Assembly: GCF_020283565.1 (NCBI RefSeq)
Contig: NC_060060.1
Location: forward strand, 40,300,001 to 40,364,000
Length of the DNA: 64,000 nucleotides
Direction of reading: 5' to 3'
DNA from: Trifolium pratense
Lineage: Eukaryota > Streptophyta > Magnoliopsida > Fabales > Fabaceae
A program made the translations under genes and the position numbers. The notes under the pieces are model-generated. The model was not told where the DNA came from, did no database searches, and saw nothing but the letters and a program-made list of their open reading frames with translations. Shown in pieces: positions 50,280-62,995 of this stretch (positions are counted from its first letter, which is position 1; each line of letters opens with the position of its first letter).

Positions 50280-53200
50280 ATGGAGGATTCTCACTCTTCA
50301 CTGTTCAACCTAAGAATTTTAGACACACTCACCGATGACCAACTGCACGAAATCCTCGACAGCTACGACGCCTTCTGCAACACCACACAATCTCTTCTCG
50401 GCGGTGCCGGCGACCTCTCATACGGTGCTCAATTTGTTTCTCACGTTCACACTCTCTGCAAACATGGCCTTCAATCACTCGTTCTCGACCACTTTCTTAA
50501 AGTCTTGGAGGTAGATACCCAATAAACATTTCACTACTTACATTACAAACTTTGAATTTTTATCGATCCCTTTTGTCGCAGGAAACTTTTGAACGAAATG
50601 GGGCATCCAGGTTTTGGCGGCATTTTGATCCTTACGCTGATTTTGTTGGTTTGAACAAAAATGATGATATCAATGTGAGTGTTTATGAGTCTAACTTGTC
50701 ATTGTTTTTGTTGTGTCTTGTACTTGTTTGTTGCAATGCTTCATTTTTATTTTATTTTTATGAAATGAAACAGATTGATGAGGATGAGATTGAGAGTGTT
50801 TTGTATAATGCTTTGGAAGAAATCTCTATAGAAAAACAGTATCAGGAGAAGTGTTTGTTAATTTTGGTCCATGCTTTACAATCTTTCAAGGATCAAATGT
50901 CAGAGGAAAGACATAATTTTGAAGCAGAAAGGAATTATCTTACCTCTAAGTATCAATGGATTGTCTCTTCTGTGCTTATGACTACACTTCCTCGGGTTTT
51001 CCCTGGTTTGTAACAAGTTTATTGTTCTTTTATGTTAATGTTATTGTTATTTAGGGCTTGGCATTTCATTCATACTATACTATAAATAAATATATTGCTT
51101 TAAATGTTGTTGATTATAGAATCTTGTCAACAATGCTCTTGGTTTTCAGCATATTTCCTAGTGTAATATACGTGTGATATAGGTCAGTTCTTAGTGTAAT
51201 GGTTTCCTTGATCTTCAAAACACTCTAGTTTCTTGAAAGTTTTGCTTATTAGGAATAAAGTTACTGTGTCCTGTCATTACCAATTGTCTTCTTTCATATT
51301 TTTTGTTTGTCTTGTATTTTAAAAGAACTTCATTAGTTATATTGCATTTCTAATCGGCCTTGTATTTCTTTTGTTTGCTATCATTAGTTATATTACATTG
51401 GTATTTCAAAAGAAGGCTGGAGGAGTTAAGTACAATGGTAGATGTAGAGTTCACCGATGATGTATCTCCAAATAAGGATGGCATGGATTTAGATGAAAAA
51501 GGAAAAGTATGCAACAAAGATGGTGAGATGGATGTTGATGAGTGCTATAGTGACCGCCGGTTTTCAGAAAACAGTAGACTGGTGAAGAACATTGGAAAAG
51601 TTGTTCTTGATCTCAGAAGTCTTGGATTTACTTCTATGGCTGATGATGCTTATGCTTCTGCTATATTTTTACTACTAAAGGTGAGCATGTTTATGCAATT
51701 CAAAATCTGGATCCTCCGGTTTTCCTCAGTTTTTTCCCAATTTTGGTTTCTCCTCTATGTAGCACGTATTTTGCATCTCTGTTTGAGTATAATCTTTGCG
51801 TGGGTCATTTGTCTGAATTACAGGCAAAAGTTTATAATGTAGCTGGTGATGATTTTAGGAGTTCTGTCTTACAATCTATTCAAAGCTGGATACAGGTTTG
51901 TAGTGCATAGATGTTGTGTGTGTGTATACATCGTGTGTGCGCCTATGCTAGCCTATTTAGATAAACAAACGTTTTCACGGTTCTAACATACGATACTTAT
52001 AAATGGAATCATTCAGGCTGTTCCTCTCCAGTTTCTCCATGCCCTTCTTGTCTATCTTGGTGACTCTGTTAGTTATGAAAGCACTTCATCAGGTTTCAAA
52101 TCACCTTTAGCGCCACAACCATCATCATTTTGTCCTGGAATTGATACTCCCTCTGAAGGTCTTGTCAGATGGAAGTTGCGGCTGGAATATTTTGCTTATG
52201 AAACACTACAAGATTTAAGAATAGCCAAATTATTTGAGATAATTGTTGATTATCCTGAGAGGTAGTTTTGTTAATTGTAATTCCCTACTTTTCTTCTGGG
52301 TTTTCTGTTAGAAAATTAATTAACTACCTTCTTGAATGGCATGGTCAACCACATTGGTGGAAACATGTTTAATGGGTATAGCTTCCTGCAGTAATAGGAG
52401 GAGAATGGTGATTGTTCTAGGCTTTGACACGTTCTTCTGAAAATCATTGTTTTGGTTGTATGACTGGACAATGAAAATTGAATTGCATCTAGCTACATGC
52501 TTTAACCTTGGTTTGATTAAACTTTGAACTCCAACAATAAGCACTAACATACCTAATTCTTTTCTAAATCATATCTCATTTGTTTATGCATTGCTTTCTG
52601 AGCATTTATTTTCCTTTTTCTCTTTGATGATACTTGAAGCTCTCCTGCAATTGAAGACTTAAAACTTTGTCTTGAATACACCGGACAACATTCAAAGCTG
52701 GTGGAGTCATTTATTTCTGCATTGCGTTATCGCCTCCTTACTGCAGGCGCATCAACCAATGATATATTACACCAATATGTTTCGACTATTAAAGCCCTAA
52801 GGACAATAGATCCTGCAGGCGTTTTCCTTGAGGCAGTTGGTGAACCAATAAGAGATTATTTAAAAGGAAGAAGAGATACAATAAAATGCATAGTGACCAT
52901 GCTGACAGATGGGACGGGTGGAAATTCAAGTGCATCTGGAAATCCTGGAGATAGCCTTCTTGAAGAGTTGAACAGAGATGAAGAAATTCAAGAAAATATT
53001 GGTATTGATGATGATTTTAACACTGATGATAGGCAAGCATGGCTCAATGCCACACGGTATATTTATATTATGGATTTTGATTGGCAGTTTTCACTGTTCT
53101 TTCTGATGTGGTCCGCCATCCAGGACATGAAATTGATGTTTCTTCTCAATTGGCATTTTAAAACAGGTGGCAACCTGACCCTGTTGAAGCAGATCCTTTG

Positions 53201-55913
53201 AAGGGTAGTAGAAATCAAACGAAGGTTGACATACTTGGCATGATTGTTGGGATAATCGGTTCAAAAGATCAGTTAGTTCATGAATATCGAACTATGCTTG
53301 CCGAGAAACTTCTAAATAAATCTGATTATGATATTGACTCAGAGATACGTACTCTAGAACTCCTGAAGGTACTTATTAATATAAAAGTCGCGTCGCCTTT
53401 TTATTTGACGGGATATATGTTAACATTTTATCATTTTTGTACGTGTAGTCATTCTTGATTTTGATGTTCCTATGTAAGCATCTGCTTAATGCTTTGTGTC
53501 TGCAGATACACTTCGGAGAGAGCAGCCTACAAAAATGTGAGATTATGCTCAATGATCTAATTGGCTCAAAGAGAGTCAACACTAACATTAAAGCTACCAT
53601 AAGTCAGCCATCCCAGACAAGTAATTTTCAAGTTCAAATATCCCTTATTTGTGATTGTTGCCAAATGTTGTTTTAACCATTATTTGTTTCAATTCCTTTT
53701 CACCAAAATTTGGCTATGCACTCTTAGGTGTTGAGGTCGAAGACAATGCAATATCCATGGATAAAATAGCCGCCACTATCATATCTTCTAATTTCTGGCC
53801 TCCAATACAGGTCTACAGATAAAATTATTTTATTGTTCATTTTTGAATTTCGGCTATTGTGAAAAAATTGATTCAAGTATGATATGATTCAAATTATAGT
53901 TCTCAGTTCTCACTACTCAGCATGTATATTATACTTTCAGAAAAGTTTCAGAAAAGGAAAGTAAAAACACATCAAACTGGGCATAAAATTTTGATTGTTT
54001 CTTTTTCAAGAAACTTAAACGGATCCAAAATTTCTTGATATTCTGTTTTGTTGTTATTCCATGTAAACTAACAGAGAGTTTCTTCAAACTAACAAGAATT
54101 TGCTTTAGCATTTTATAATGTCAGTTGTCTTTTCGTGAAGATTAATTAGCTCTGCTTTTATCATCTCTTGTTTTTTATTGAATCATTCTCAACTTGAAGC
54201 ATATCATTAAGTACAATGATAATACAGTCTAGTTTTTCAGTAAAATGAATTGTTCAATTGCATTGTTGTCTTGTAAAGCTGTCTAGTCTGTCCTGCAATT
54301 GACTTTGAAGAGAATTACAGGATGAGCCCCTCAACCTGCCTGAACCTGTTAACCAGCTTCTCTCTGATTATTCAAAGAGATTTGGTGAAATCAAAACACC
54401 TCGTAAGCTTCAGTGGAAAAAAAGTCTTGGGACTGTCAAGGTTAGTTGCTTTTCAGATCTCATTGTCTTGAGATATTTTGCAAAATAATTTTGAATTTGA
54501 TTAGTAGTGTTGTCCCGTACCCACCTTTTACAGTTTTATCGCTATATTTTTCTCCTAATATTATCATATCCAATGGTATAGCTGGAGTTGCAGTTTGAAG
54601 ATAGGGTAGTACAGTTCACAGTTGCCCCTGTTCTTGCATCTATCATTATGAAGTTTCAAGACCAAACAAGGTGTCCTAACATTCTGTCAACAATTTTTGT
54701 CTGATGTGTTGACTATACAGTAATATTATATTTCTGTTTTCAGTTGGAGCTCTAAAAACCTTGCGGCTGCTATTGGGATACCCGTGGATGTATTAAACAG
54801 GAGAATCCATTTTTGGATAAGCAAGGTAGGTCTGATGCTTTTAGGTATTAGTATAAACACTTATACAGCATGGTTGGTTATATTTAGTTTGTAAGATTGG
54901 GCAAATTGGGATACTTCTGTTGATTTTTCCAAAACAAGAATTCGAGTTATTTTACAATTTACTATTATTGATGGTAATTTTAATCTTTATGTGTATTCAT
55001 TCTTATCTTTCAATGGCATGACTTGCTGTTCAATACTTCAATTGGTCCGGATTCAATGTTTAAAATCGCATGTCCTAAATTTAGCAGTGAAAATGTAATT
55101 TCACTTGCGGCCATCTTTTTTTGTACACAGGGGATCATTACAGAGTCGCCAGGGGGAGATTCCTCTGACCATGTATACACCATTATGGAAAACATGGCCG
55201 AGACAAGTAAAAATGGGGGAGGCAGTGGCAATACTCAGGAACTTCTTGGAGGCGATGAGGAGGAAGACAGATCTGTGGCCTCGGTAGAAAATCAACTTCG
55301 AAAGGAGATGACTGTGTATGAGGTACATGAAATAAAGTTCTTTATTAAGTTTGAATTTTGATTGATATTTGTGACTTTTGAATTTTGATTGATATTTGTG
55401 ACTTGTTTTCATATTTTTGGAAGCAGTCCCTTTTTACTATCTGCATGTCACTCTTTGTTTCTGATATGTAATAAATATTTTCCCTTATGATGATGGATTG
55501 GGTTGGACAAGTTTCTCGGTTATGTTTATTAAAGTATTCAAACACGAGGGAATACAAATAAAGAAATCTAACATGTGTATTGTTTTATGGAAGAAATTTA
55601 TCTTGGGGATGCTCACAAACTTTGGTAGCATGGCATTAGATCGCATGCACAATATGCTCAAGGTAAGAATGGTTTTTTATCCATAAACCCTTGAACAAAA
55701 ATATTGTTTTACACCTTTATAAATATTTGAAGACAGATAACATGAGCAACAAGATTAATTCCATGATACGCATTCTTTCTATAAACGCAGATGTTTTGTA
55801 TTGCTGATCCGCCGTATGACAAATCACTCCAACAACTACAGAGCTTTTTATCTGGTCTAGTGTCCGAGGAGAAGTTAGAACTTCGGGATGGTGTGTATTT
55901 TCTAAAGAAGTAG
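50280..55913 (+). CDS. APC2: Anaphase-promoting complex subunit 2 (complete, 16 exons, 885 aa)
   Basis: Cullin-like scaffold of the APC/C ubiquitin ligase that drives mitotic exit; it binds the RING subunit APC11 in the nucleus. Exons: 50280-50510, 50582-50674, 50774-51005, 51388-51680, 51824-51895, 52017-52261, 52640-53056, 53167-53368, 53506-53620, 53728-53810, 54321-54440, 54582-54670, 54744-54825, 55131-55322, 55594-55662, 55791-55913. They sum to 2658 nt with phases consistent throughout; Arabidopsis APC2 is about 20 residues shorter. Recognisable blocks: VILHWYFKRRLEEL, DYPESSPAIEDLKLCLEYTG, PAGVFLEAVGEPIRDYL, KVDILGMIVGIIGSKDQL, the cullin homology segment around NFWPPIQDEPLNLPEPV, and the C-terminal winged-helix (WHB) domain ending in GVYFLKK. 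All introns are GT-AG. Intact and presumably essential. Confidence 0.97.
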
Positions 55914-58378
55914 CGAGCTTATGGAACTGAAATCATACTTTTTTGGCCACAAGTTTTAAGCAAAAAAAGGTGAAATATGTTTTTCAGAACCTGAATTTCT
56001 TAAAATTGTCATTTTTGTTTTTTGGCGTAGTCCTTAACTCATTACACAAACTTCTATAGAGTAATTAAGCATTTTAATCCTTGGAATTGAAAGGGTCGGT
56101 CAATTTAGTCATCAAATTTAGCAATTTAGTCTCTTAAATTAAATAACATCAATTAATTTAGTCCCTCTATCAAAATATTTTTAGTAAATATCCAACAAAA
56201 CCACTGAAATTCCTAAATATTGACTTGAGTGGTCTCTTGCTGCATCAAGACAAGCATAAAACCTTTTAAATTGTTGTGTTAAATTTGAAAATAGGACTAA
56301 ATTCTCTGACATTGTTCAATTTCTAGAATATCAGAGCATGATGAATTGAGATGTAATTCTCATTTTATTATTATGTAAAAAGAGAGCTGCTATTGATTTA
56401 TATACAAAGTATTAAAATATTGAAGTACTGTAATAGTAGATGTGAAACTAATAAGGGTTAAATATGGGAATTCTGGATCGATATGAATGGAGGATGCCTC
56501 TGGAACTTCTTTTTCTTGGTCAGGAGAGGTACGAAGTCACTCGACTTAAAGGAGAGGGAACAACCACAACGGAGCTTTCCCTTCTCTATGGCTAATTTCT
56601 CACTGGCCGATCGCCTTTCACCTTGTTCTTTCTATAAAGAAATAAATTTCCCGGTTTTAGTCACTACAAAATTACGTTCTTTTATTAATAAATAGGTAGT
56701 CCCTACAAAACTACGTTCTTTCAAGTTTAGTCCCTATTAAATTTTAATAGTAATTTTAACTTCCATAATATTGAAGTTTGTAAGAATAGTCCTTATTTTG
56801 AAAACTTTGTAAAAAAATGGATATTTTTAGTCTCTAAAATTATTCCCTATAAATTGCCAAGAGGGACTAAAAGTGTACATTTTTCTAAGGGACTAAAATT
56901 AAAAGCTCGTGATTTTGGAGGACCGTCTATTTATAAACCCAACCAATAAGTAGGAAAATACTAATCGACTTCCTAACTATAAATGACATAAATAAACTTC
57001 ATAAATTTGAGAAACTAAAACTCCTATTTACTCAAATTCTATCATTGAATCAAGGATTACTATCCATGTTATCAATGATTGTTGTTATCATCCCTATAGA
57101 CTTCAAAGAACAGGTCCTGACAATTTGCTGATAAACTTTGAAGGTAGACAACAACTTGAGCTGCCTATATTTGTTGCCATATACATCATGTGTTGTTGAT
57201 ATGAGGAAACTGACACATGGCATGTGAAAGTAAAAATGTGAAGCTTTTATTGAACTGGTTGAGATTTTGAGATGCTTCCTCCACATGTTCCAATCTAAAG
57301 TTGACACAAACTATAGAGCAGTCCAACGTTCTTCTTTTGCTTTGTTGGATATACTTGGTGAATCTGAAGACATTATTGGGTTTCTGTTGTCATGTGTTTT
57401 CTAGTTTGCCAACTGTTATCAAAGCTGGCTCTTTTATGATGTTTTTAATACATTTTGAATGTGCCACCTTTCTGAATATGTAGGACTTGTTTAGCCTGAT
57501 AGGAAAAGTTATCCTATACTACCTCTTATGTGACATGTTCAGATACATTAATTATGCAATGAATTTAGGAAGCTGAAATTCATGTTAGAAGGGAGTATTT
57601 ATACAGTTCCTCTTCCTCTATTCCACCTTAGACCATTAGAGAGATGATCATGAGACTGGATTTATGTAAAATTTCATTGTTGAACATTTGAACTACCCCA
57701 CATTGTTGTTGGTTGTTACTCTCTGTAACTATTAACTAGTTCCAATCACTTATTTTTTTTCATTACTAATGTTTGCTACAAAATATTTGGCATATAAGAC
57801 TTTCATAAGAATGAAGAAAATCATTAAGTAGCTTAAATAATTATATTAAAATCATTAAGTAAGTTACTATAAAGTATAAACAACCAACAACCTGAGAGAG
57901 TTGATAGGCGGGACTTGTGCAGATTTGGTGAAGTTTTTCATGTTAGCCAAAACCATTTTATTATAAGTTGGTAGGATATTGCATTATATGTAGGGAGTCG
58001 AGGTTCGAACTTTAGCCATCCCACTATGCTACTTGACAAAAAAAAAAGAAATAATAATTTTTTATTTCTATTCATTTAATTAAAGGTATTTTTCTGAATT
58101 AAAGGTATTCTTATAAAATAGGACAATAAAATTTTGGAAAAATGTGTTTTATATATTGGGAGGGACGTAGTTAATCTCCATCATGGAATCACACTAATAA
58201 GTAAAATGTTATTTAGTAAGGTTTTTTACAAGAAAGATAAGAATCATATATGACAATATTTTGTTGGAACAAAATTGGTTATAAATCTCATGGGATTACT
58301 GTTTCAATTCCAATAAAGAATTTCAACAAAGCACCACTTCGAGATGTGTTTGAGTTCCTGGTTGTGTTGTGTTGTTTG
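55914..58378. other. Intergenic region with repeat remnants, no gene recognised
   Basis: 56010-56330 and 56640-56930 contain 'tttagtccct...gggactaaa' phrases of non-coding legume repeats with mirrored ends (ggttttagtcactac...). 56483-56640 holds a GC-richer piece (gaggatgcctctggaacttc, gtacgaagtcactcgac) of unknown origin. 57965-58045 is a decayed family-B SINE. No convincing ORF. Confidence 0.45.
57965..58045 (+). mobile_element. tRNA-derived SINE, family B (partial)
   Basis: Contains agttggtaggatattgcat, then B-box gaggttcgaactttagcc and catcccactatgctacttgac, ending in a poly(A) of ten. Order and spacing agree with 33701-33833; the first A-box bases are lost. Confidence 0.65.
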
Positions 58379-58502
58379 TAACAGCCCAGGCCCCACCACC
58401 TTAGGTGGTCCCAGCACTGCCACCTCACGATCTTCTCCACCCCCCTCATTAGTGAAGTTTTTGTCTTTCGTGGGAATCGAACCACGTACCCTGGGCTGTT
58501 AC
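58379..58502. mobile_element. Small TIR element (GTAACAGCCCAGG), 124 bp
   Basis: Perfect 13-bp inverted ends GTAACAGCCCAGG / CCTGGGCTGTTAC enclose a C-rich centre that includes a promoter-like gggaatcgaacca word. The inner ccaccttaggtgg is also palindromic. Superfamily unknown. Confidence 0.6.
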
Positions 58503-58849
58503 ATTGCTGCAAGGACCGATTTGGTGTATTGGGTTTGGTTAGTGCATGGTTGTTCTAGCTTTGCGATTATGTAGGTGAGAGGTTGCGTTTATGTCTTGGG
58601 TTTATGTTTAGGTCTTCAGTTTGTGTTGATTTGGTGCTCCTTTTTAGAGAAAATGAGGTCTTGTTTAAGGAGTGGATTTGGGTTTCAAGAGTGTTTTTAG
58701 ATTTGAAATTTGGGGTTTGTGGTTTTAGATCTGAGATTTTGTTTAAATTTGATGATGATTCCATGATGGTGATCAACTAATAAACTTTTTTTTTTAAAAT
58801 AATAATAATAATAATAAAAATAAAAATAAATCATAAATAAATAACATAA

Positions 58850-59305
58850 TGACATCCTCCATTAGAGAGGGATGATTTAGGGTCAATTTTGATCCGGAAT
58901 TACCCCTCTTGATTGTTTTTTTATTCTAATAAGTGATTTTTACATCTTAGGTTTTATTTGGATTTTTTTGTGTTTTCTTGTTATTTGTTTTGAAGTCACG
59001 TCTTTGTGCGATGTTTATTTTGTTCAAATTTACAGTTTTGCTTCGATCAAATTCAGTGCATATTCAATGACTTTAACGTCTTCAATGTTGCAAATTCGGA
59101 GGCATGACTATTTCGGACATTTGAATCTTCTCATATCAATTGTAGGCCGTGTAATTATGTTGTTCTATGCTATTAACTCGGATGCTGTGAGCTTGTTCGC
59201 AAATTCATTCTTTTTAGTTTTTGTTGAACTTGAATATGTAATGATTTCGATTGATGTACTTTACAAATTTGAATGAATATCGTTATCTTTTAGTAAAAAA
59301 AAAAA
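58850..59305 (+). mobile_element. Probable 5'-truncated retroposon/LINE 3' end
   Basis: T/G-rich 3'-UTR-like sequence ends in tcttttagt followed by an A-tract (59294-59304). The word aaataaataacat before it (about 58835) and aaataaataataacat after it (about 59304) may be the TSD. The frame 58968-59276 has no domain. Confidence 0.45.
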
Positions 59306-59789
59306 TAAATAATAACATGTACATTTTTTTTTCCTATTCATTATTGCAACATCAACAAATGCATGCCATGTCATTAAAATTGGAGAGGATCGTAAAAAAA
59401 AATGTTAATTTTTAAAATAGGAAGACAAAAAAATTAAGTTTTAAAATAGGAAGATTAAAAATTCAAAAATATTAAAATAAAATACCAAAAGTGCATTTAA
59501 GCTTAATTTTTATTTGCTACATAGTGTAGATATTTTGTTTTTTAAGGAAGAGCGGTAGATATTTGACATTAATGATTCGACCGGAACCAGTATCAGTGTT
59601 TGCTGACGTGTATCAAGTCAAACTAAAGAGGAGTGTAACAAAAAATAAAAACAGAAAACTTTATGATTTAATTAACTTAAATTACAAAAATAAAATTGAA
59701 TGAATGACCGTTACAATTAGGAAAGTTTTGAATTCTAAACCCAAACTTGAAAACAGTTTCAATTTGCAACCCATAGCTACAAACTAGAA
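59306..59789. other. Upstream region of the TPR-SET gene
   Basis: AT-rich. No TATA box stands out in the last 150 bp before the ATG. 59400-59510 shows a right-end remnant (aaaagtgcatttaagctta) of the common 'TTAAATGCA' repeat family. Confidence 0.45.
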
Positions 59790-61400
59790 ATGGCAACAAC
59801 AACAGAAGAAGAACAAGAAGAGTACATGCAACAACTCAGATCCAAAGCAACAGAACTTTTCATCAGAGAAGAATGGAACGATTCAATTCAAGCATATTCC
59901 CAATTCATCACTCTCTGCACCCACAATCTCTCTCTTCCTCACTCTGACCCACAAAAACTTCACAAATCTCTCTGCATAGCCCTCTGCAACCGCGCCGAAG
60001 CTAAATCCAGATTACGTGATTTCAACTCCGCATTGCAAGATTGTGATCATGCTTTGCAACTTGATGCTACCCATTTCAAAACCCTAGTTTGCAAAGGTAA
60101 GATTTTGCTTTTTCTTAATAGATACTCAATGGCTCTTCATTGCTTTAAAACAGCTCTTCTTGATCCTCAAGCTAGTGGGAACTCTGAATTTCTTGTTGGG
60201 TATTTTGAAAAATGTAAAAAGTTTGAATTTTTATCAAGGACTGGGAATTTGGATCTTTCTGATTGGGTTTTGAATGGGTTTCCTGGTAAGGCTCCTGAAC
60301 TTGCTGAGTATATTGGTTCTGTTGAGATTAGAAAATCGGAAATTAGTGGGCGTGGGGTTTTCGCAACAAAGAATATTGATGCAGGGTCTTTGATTTTGGT
60401 TACTAAGGCAATTGCAATTGAGAGGAGTATATTGGCAGGTAAAGATTTGAGTGAGGATACACAATTAGTTATGTGGAAGAATTTTATTGATAAAGTTGTT
60501 GATTTTGTTAGAAAATGTCATAAGACTAGGGATTTGATTGGTAAATTGTCAATTGGGGAAAATGAGGATGAACTTGAGGTGCCTGATGTAGAACTCTTTA
60601 GGCCTGAGAGCATTGGTGAAATGCATTCAAGTGAGGATATTGATATTGATATGGTGAAGTTATTGGCTATATTGGATGTTAATTCTCTAACTGAGGATGC
60701 AGTTTCGGCCAATGTTTTGAGGAAGAACAATGATTGTTATGGTGTTGGGTTATGGTTGCTTCCTTCATTCATCAATCACTCCTGTTGTCCTAATGGGAGG
60801 CGATTGCATGTTGGGGATTATTTGATAGTTCATGCTTCAAGAGATTTGAAAGCCGGTGAAGAGATAACTTTGGCCTATCTTGATCCACTTACTTCCTTGA
60901 ACAAGAGAAAAGATATGTCAGTGACATGGGGGATTCATTGTAAGTGCAAGAGGTGCAAGTTTGAAGGGGAAATCTTGTTCTCCAAGCAAGAGATGAAGGA
61001 GATTGAGATTGGTATTGAAAGAGGGATGGATGTTGGTGGTTTGGTGTATAAACTTGAGGAACAAATGAAGAGATGGAAGGTTAGAGGGAAAGAAAAGGGA
61101 TACTTGAGGGCTTCATTTTGGTCTTTATACTCGGAGGCTTACGGTTCGGAGAGGTGTATGAAAAGATGGGGAAGGAGGATTCCAGCATTGGATGCAGTGG
61201 TTGATAGTATCACAGATGTAGTGGGAGGTGATCACAGGGTGCTTAAGATTTTGATGGAGGAATTGAAGAAAAAAGGCGGTGGTAGTGGTGGTGGAAATTT
61301 GGAGATGGAGAAAGTTTTCAAGTTAGCAAGAGAAGTGTATGGAAAGGTAGTGAAAAAGCAAGCAATGAAGACACTGCTTGAGCTTTGCATTGCTGATTGA
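59790..61400 (+). CDS. TPR- and SET-domain protein (SMYD-like lysine methyltransferase, 536 aa, intronless)
   Basis: A single uninterrupted frame from the ATG at 59790. Residues about 8-125 form three TPR-like repeats (KATELFIREEWNDSIQAYSQ, LCNRAEAKSRLRDFNSALQD, CKGKILLFLNRYSMALHCF). The SET domain starts near 180 (EISGRGVFATKNIDAG), has an acidic insert of about 100 residues between its two halves, and resumes with the core NHSCCPN (329-335) and GEEITLAYLDP (about 358-368). A post-SET-like CKCKRC cluster at about 384-389 gives the three Cys that usually hold zinc. All SAM- and lysine-channel motifs are in place, so activity is likely. The substrate is unknown; it resembles plant TPR-SET proteins of the ATXR1/SDG35 kind, but I cannot fix the orthologue. 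Confidence 0.94.
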   Translation: MATTTEEEQEEYMQQLRSKATELFIREEWNDSIQAYSQFITLCTHNLSLPHSDPQKLHKSLCIALCNRAEAKSRLRDFNSALQDCDHALQLDATHFKTLVCKGKILLFLNRYSMALHCFKTALLDPQASGNSEFLVGYFEKCKKFEFLSRTGNLDLSDWVLNGFPGKAPELAEYIGSVEIRKSEISGRGVFATKNIDAGSLILVTKAIAIERSILAGKDLSEDTQLVMWKNFIDKVVDFVRKCHKTRDLIGKLSIGENEDELEVPDVELFRPESIGEMHSSEDIDIDMVKLLAILDVNSLTEDAVSANVLRKNNDCYGVGLWLLPSFINHSCCPNGRRLHVGDYLIVHASRDLKAGEEITLAYLDPLTSLNKRKDMSVTWGIHCKCKRCKFEGEILFSKQEMKEIEIGIERGMDVGGLVYKLEEQMKRWKVRGKEKGYLRASFWSLYSEAYGSERCMKRWGRRIPALDAVVDSITDVVGGDHRVLKILMEELKKKGGGSGGGNLEMEKVFKLAREVYGKVVKKQAMKTLLELCIAD

Positions 61401-61876
61401 TTATCAGTTCTTTTTCCATTTCCTTTTCATTTGATGTCTTCTGTACTTATTTGTAAGCATGAGTCTGTTTCATGCCACGATCAACTCAAGTTGTCATGGC
61501 AATGACAACCGACAATGCTGTGAAATTCAATTTTATCGATAATTTCAGTTAACATAAATTGTATTCAGCTTCTATTTATGCTCAATATTCATTTTTCATA
61601 TGTTATTCCAAATTAAGTCTGCTGAAAATTTCATAATTCATAGTGCTCTGTAACTATTAACTAAACAGGGTTTGTGTGTGAAATTGTTTATGTTAGTAGC
61701 CTTACCAACTGCTGCTAACCAGCATGTATATTCTAATAATATCATGATAGTAGAAACTATATCTGTAGAACCTCAATAGACAATTTCACTATAGCCTCAC
61801 AACCAGTATCACTAATTCACTCTCACTGCTGTCCATTTACAATTTTAACTTTAAGCTATTCTAGCCGAGTTCAGTA
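61401..61876. other. 3' flank of the TPR-SET gene
   Basis: Contains the probable 3' UTR (ttcatttgatgtcttctgtac...). No other feature. Confidence 0.4.
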
Positions 61877-62001
61877 TTTTTTTTTTTATCCAGTTCGGGT
61901 GTCAGTTCTGGCATCAAGTGGTTCCACCCCCTCCCGATCGCAGCTGCGGGGGATCGAAGTGTGGTCCTCCTTACTAAGTTCAGCGCCAACTAACGATTGG
62001 T
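61877..62001 (-). mobile_element. tRNA-derived SINE, family C, with ~14-bp TSD
   Basis: Minus strand: A-box-like ttagttggcgctgaact, B-box cttcgatcccccgc, then a body ending in a poly(A) (poly-T at 61877-61887 on plus). TSD AGCCGAGTTCAGTA (61863-61876) / AGCCGAGTACAGTA (62002 on), with one mismatch. Confidence 0.8.
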
Positions 62002-62016
62002 AGCCGAGTACAGTAT

Positions 62017-62995
62017 TGGAAACAAGTTTATGTTTTAATTAGTAGTGGTGTCAAAATCACAGTGACTCATTATAGTTTTAATTGATAAAAATTATATTTT
62101 AGAGCCTTAACAAATTTGTTGTGATTTTTGTACATGGAATTCAAACAAACACTAACCAGAATCAAATGCAATGTAGGGTATACCAAGTTGAATTTTGAAG
62201 TGGATCAATTCAAGTTCAACTTCAAACTTAACTTTATCTTGTCGAAAATTGGAGGCTTAACAAAAGAAGTGACAGGCTATCCTTTTGAGGTTGGACACAC
62301 GTCAGGCATAACCGTGGCTGCAGTGATGATAACTATCATGAAACGGATTGATTGATTCTCCCGCACTTTCACTTATCTTGACTTATCTACTATCTTCTGA
62401 AGGTTCTTTTATGTTTTAGTAATAAAAATCTACTATCTAAAGCTGAAGTACAATAATACTTTTTTTTGAGCAATGAAGTATAATAATAATAATAATAATA
62501 ATATAAAAATAAAAAAAAAACTTTGGAATTCAAAATGACGTGGATATGCTGCAGTTGAGTTTTAACTGCAGGGATATGCTGTAGAGCCTTTTAGCCATAT
62601 TTTTATAATTTATTTAAATTATTTAAATAATAGTGAGACAATTTACTCCACTGTGTGGCCCTGCAGTTGATGAGTTCAACTGCAGGTGATCTTGATCCAT
62701 ATACTAACTGAAGGTGGTCAATTGACTCATTCAATCCATGGCTGATGCCTGATGGCATGGAACTCAAGAAGAGCAGACACATCCAAGTTTATCCACTCAG
62801 TATAAAAAATTCCCTCCAACTTATTGTGAGGGTGATATAAAATATAGAAAACAAAATAGGGAGGAATGTAATAAATAATACAATCAACTTATTGTGCCTT
62901 TTTATTTTGGTAATTCACGTAATATGGTTTTAAAAAAGCTCAGCAGGCTATACTATACCACTTTTTATCAAAAAAAAAAAAAAACTCAGCAAACT
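62017..62995. other. Intergenic DNA, no gene recognised
   Basis: The 75-codon frame at 62128-62355 has no domain. 62535-62690 shows inverted words (ctgcagttgagttttaactgcag; ctgcagttgatgagttcaactgcag), possibly a small foldback element. Otherwise AT-rich with a (taa)n run at 62475. Confidence 0.4.

Noticed and set aside
52320..52550. 76-codon minus frame
   Set aside because: Lies within APC2 intron 6; no domain.
62128..62355. 75-codon plus frame after the TPR-SET gene
   Set aside because: No domain, no upstream promoter, and AT-rich codon composition like the intergenic DNA; not supported as a gene.
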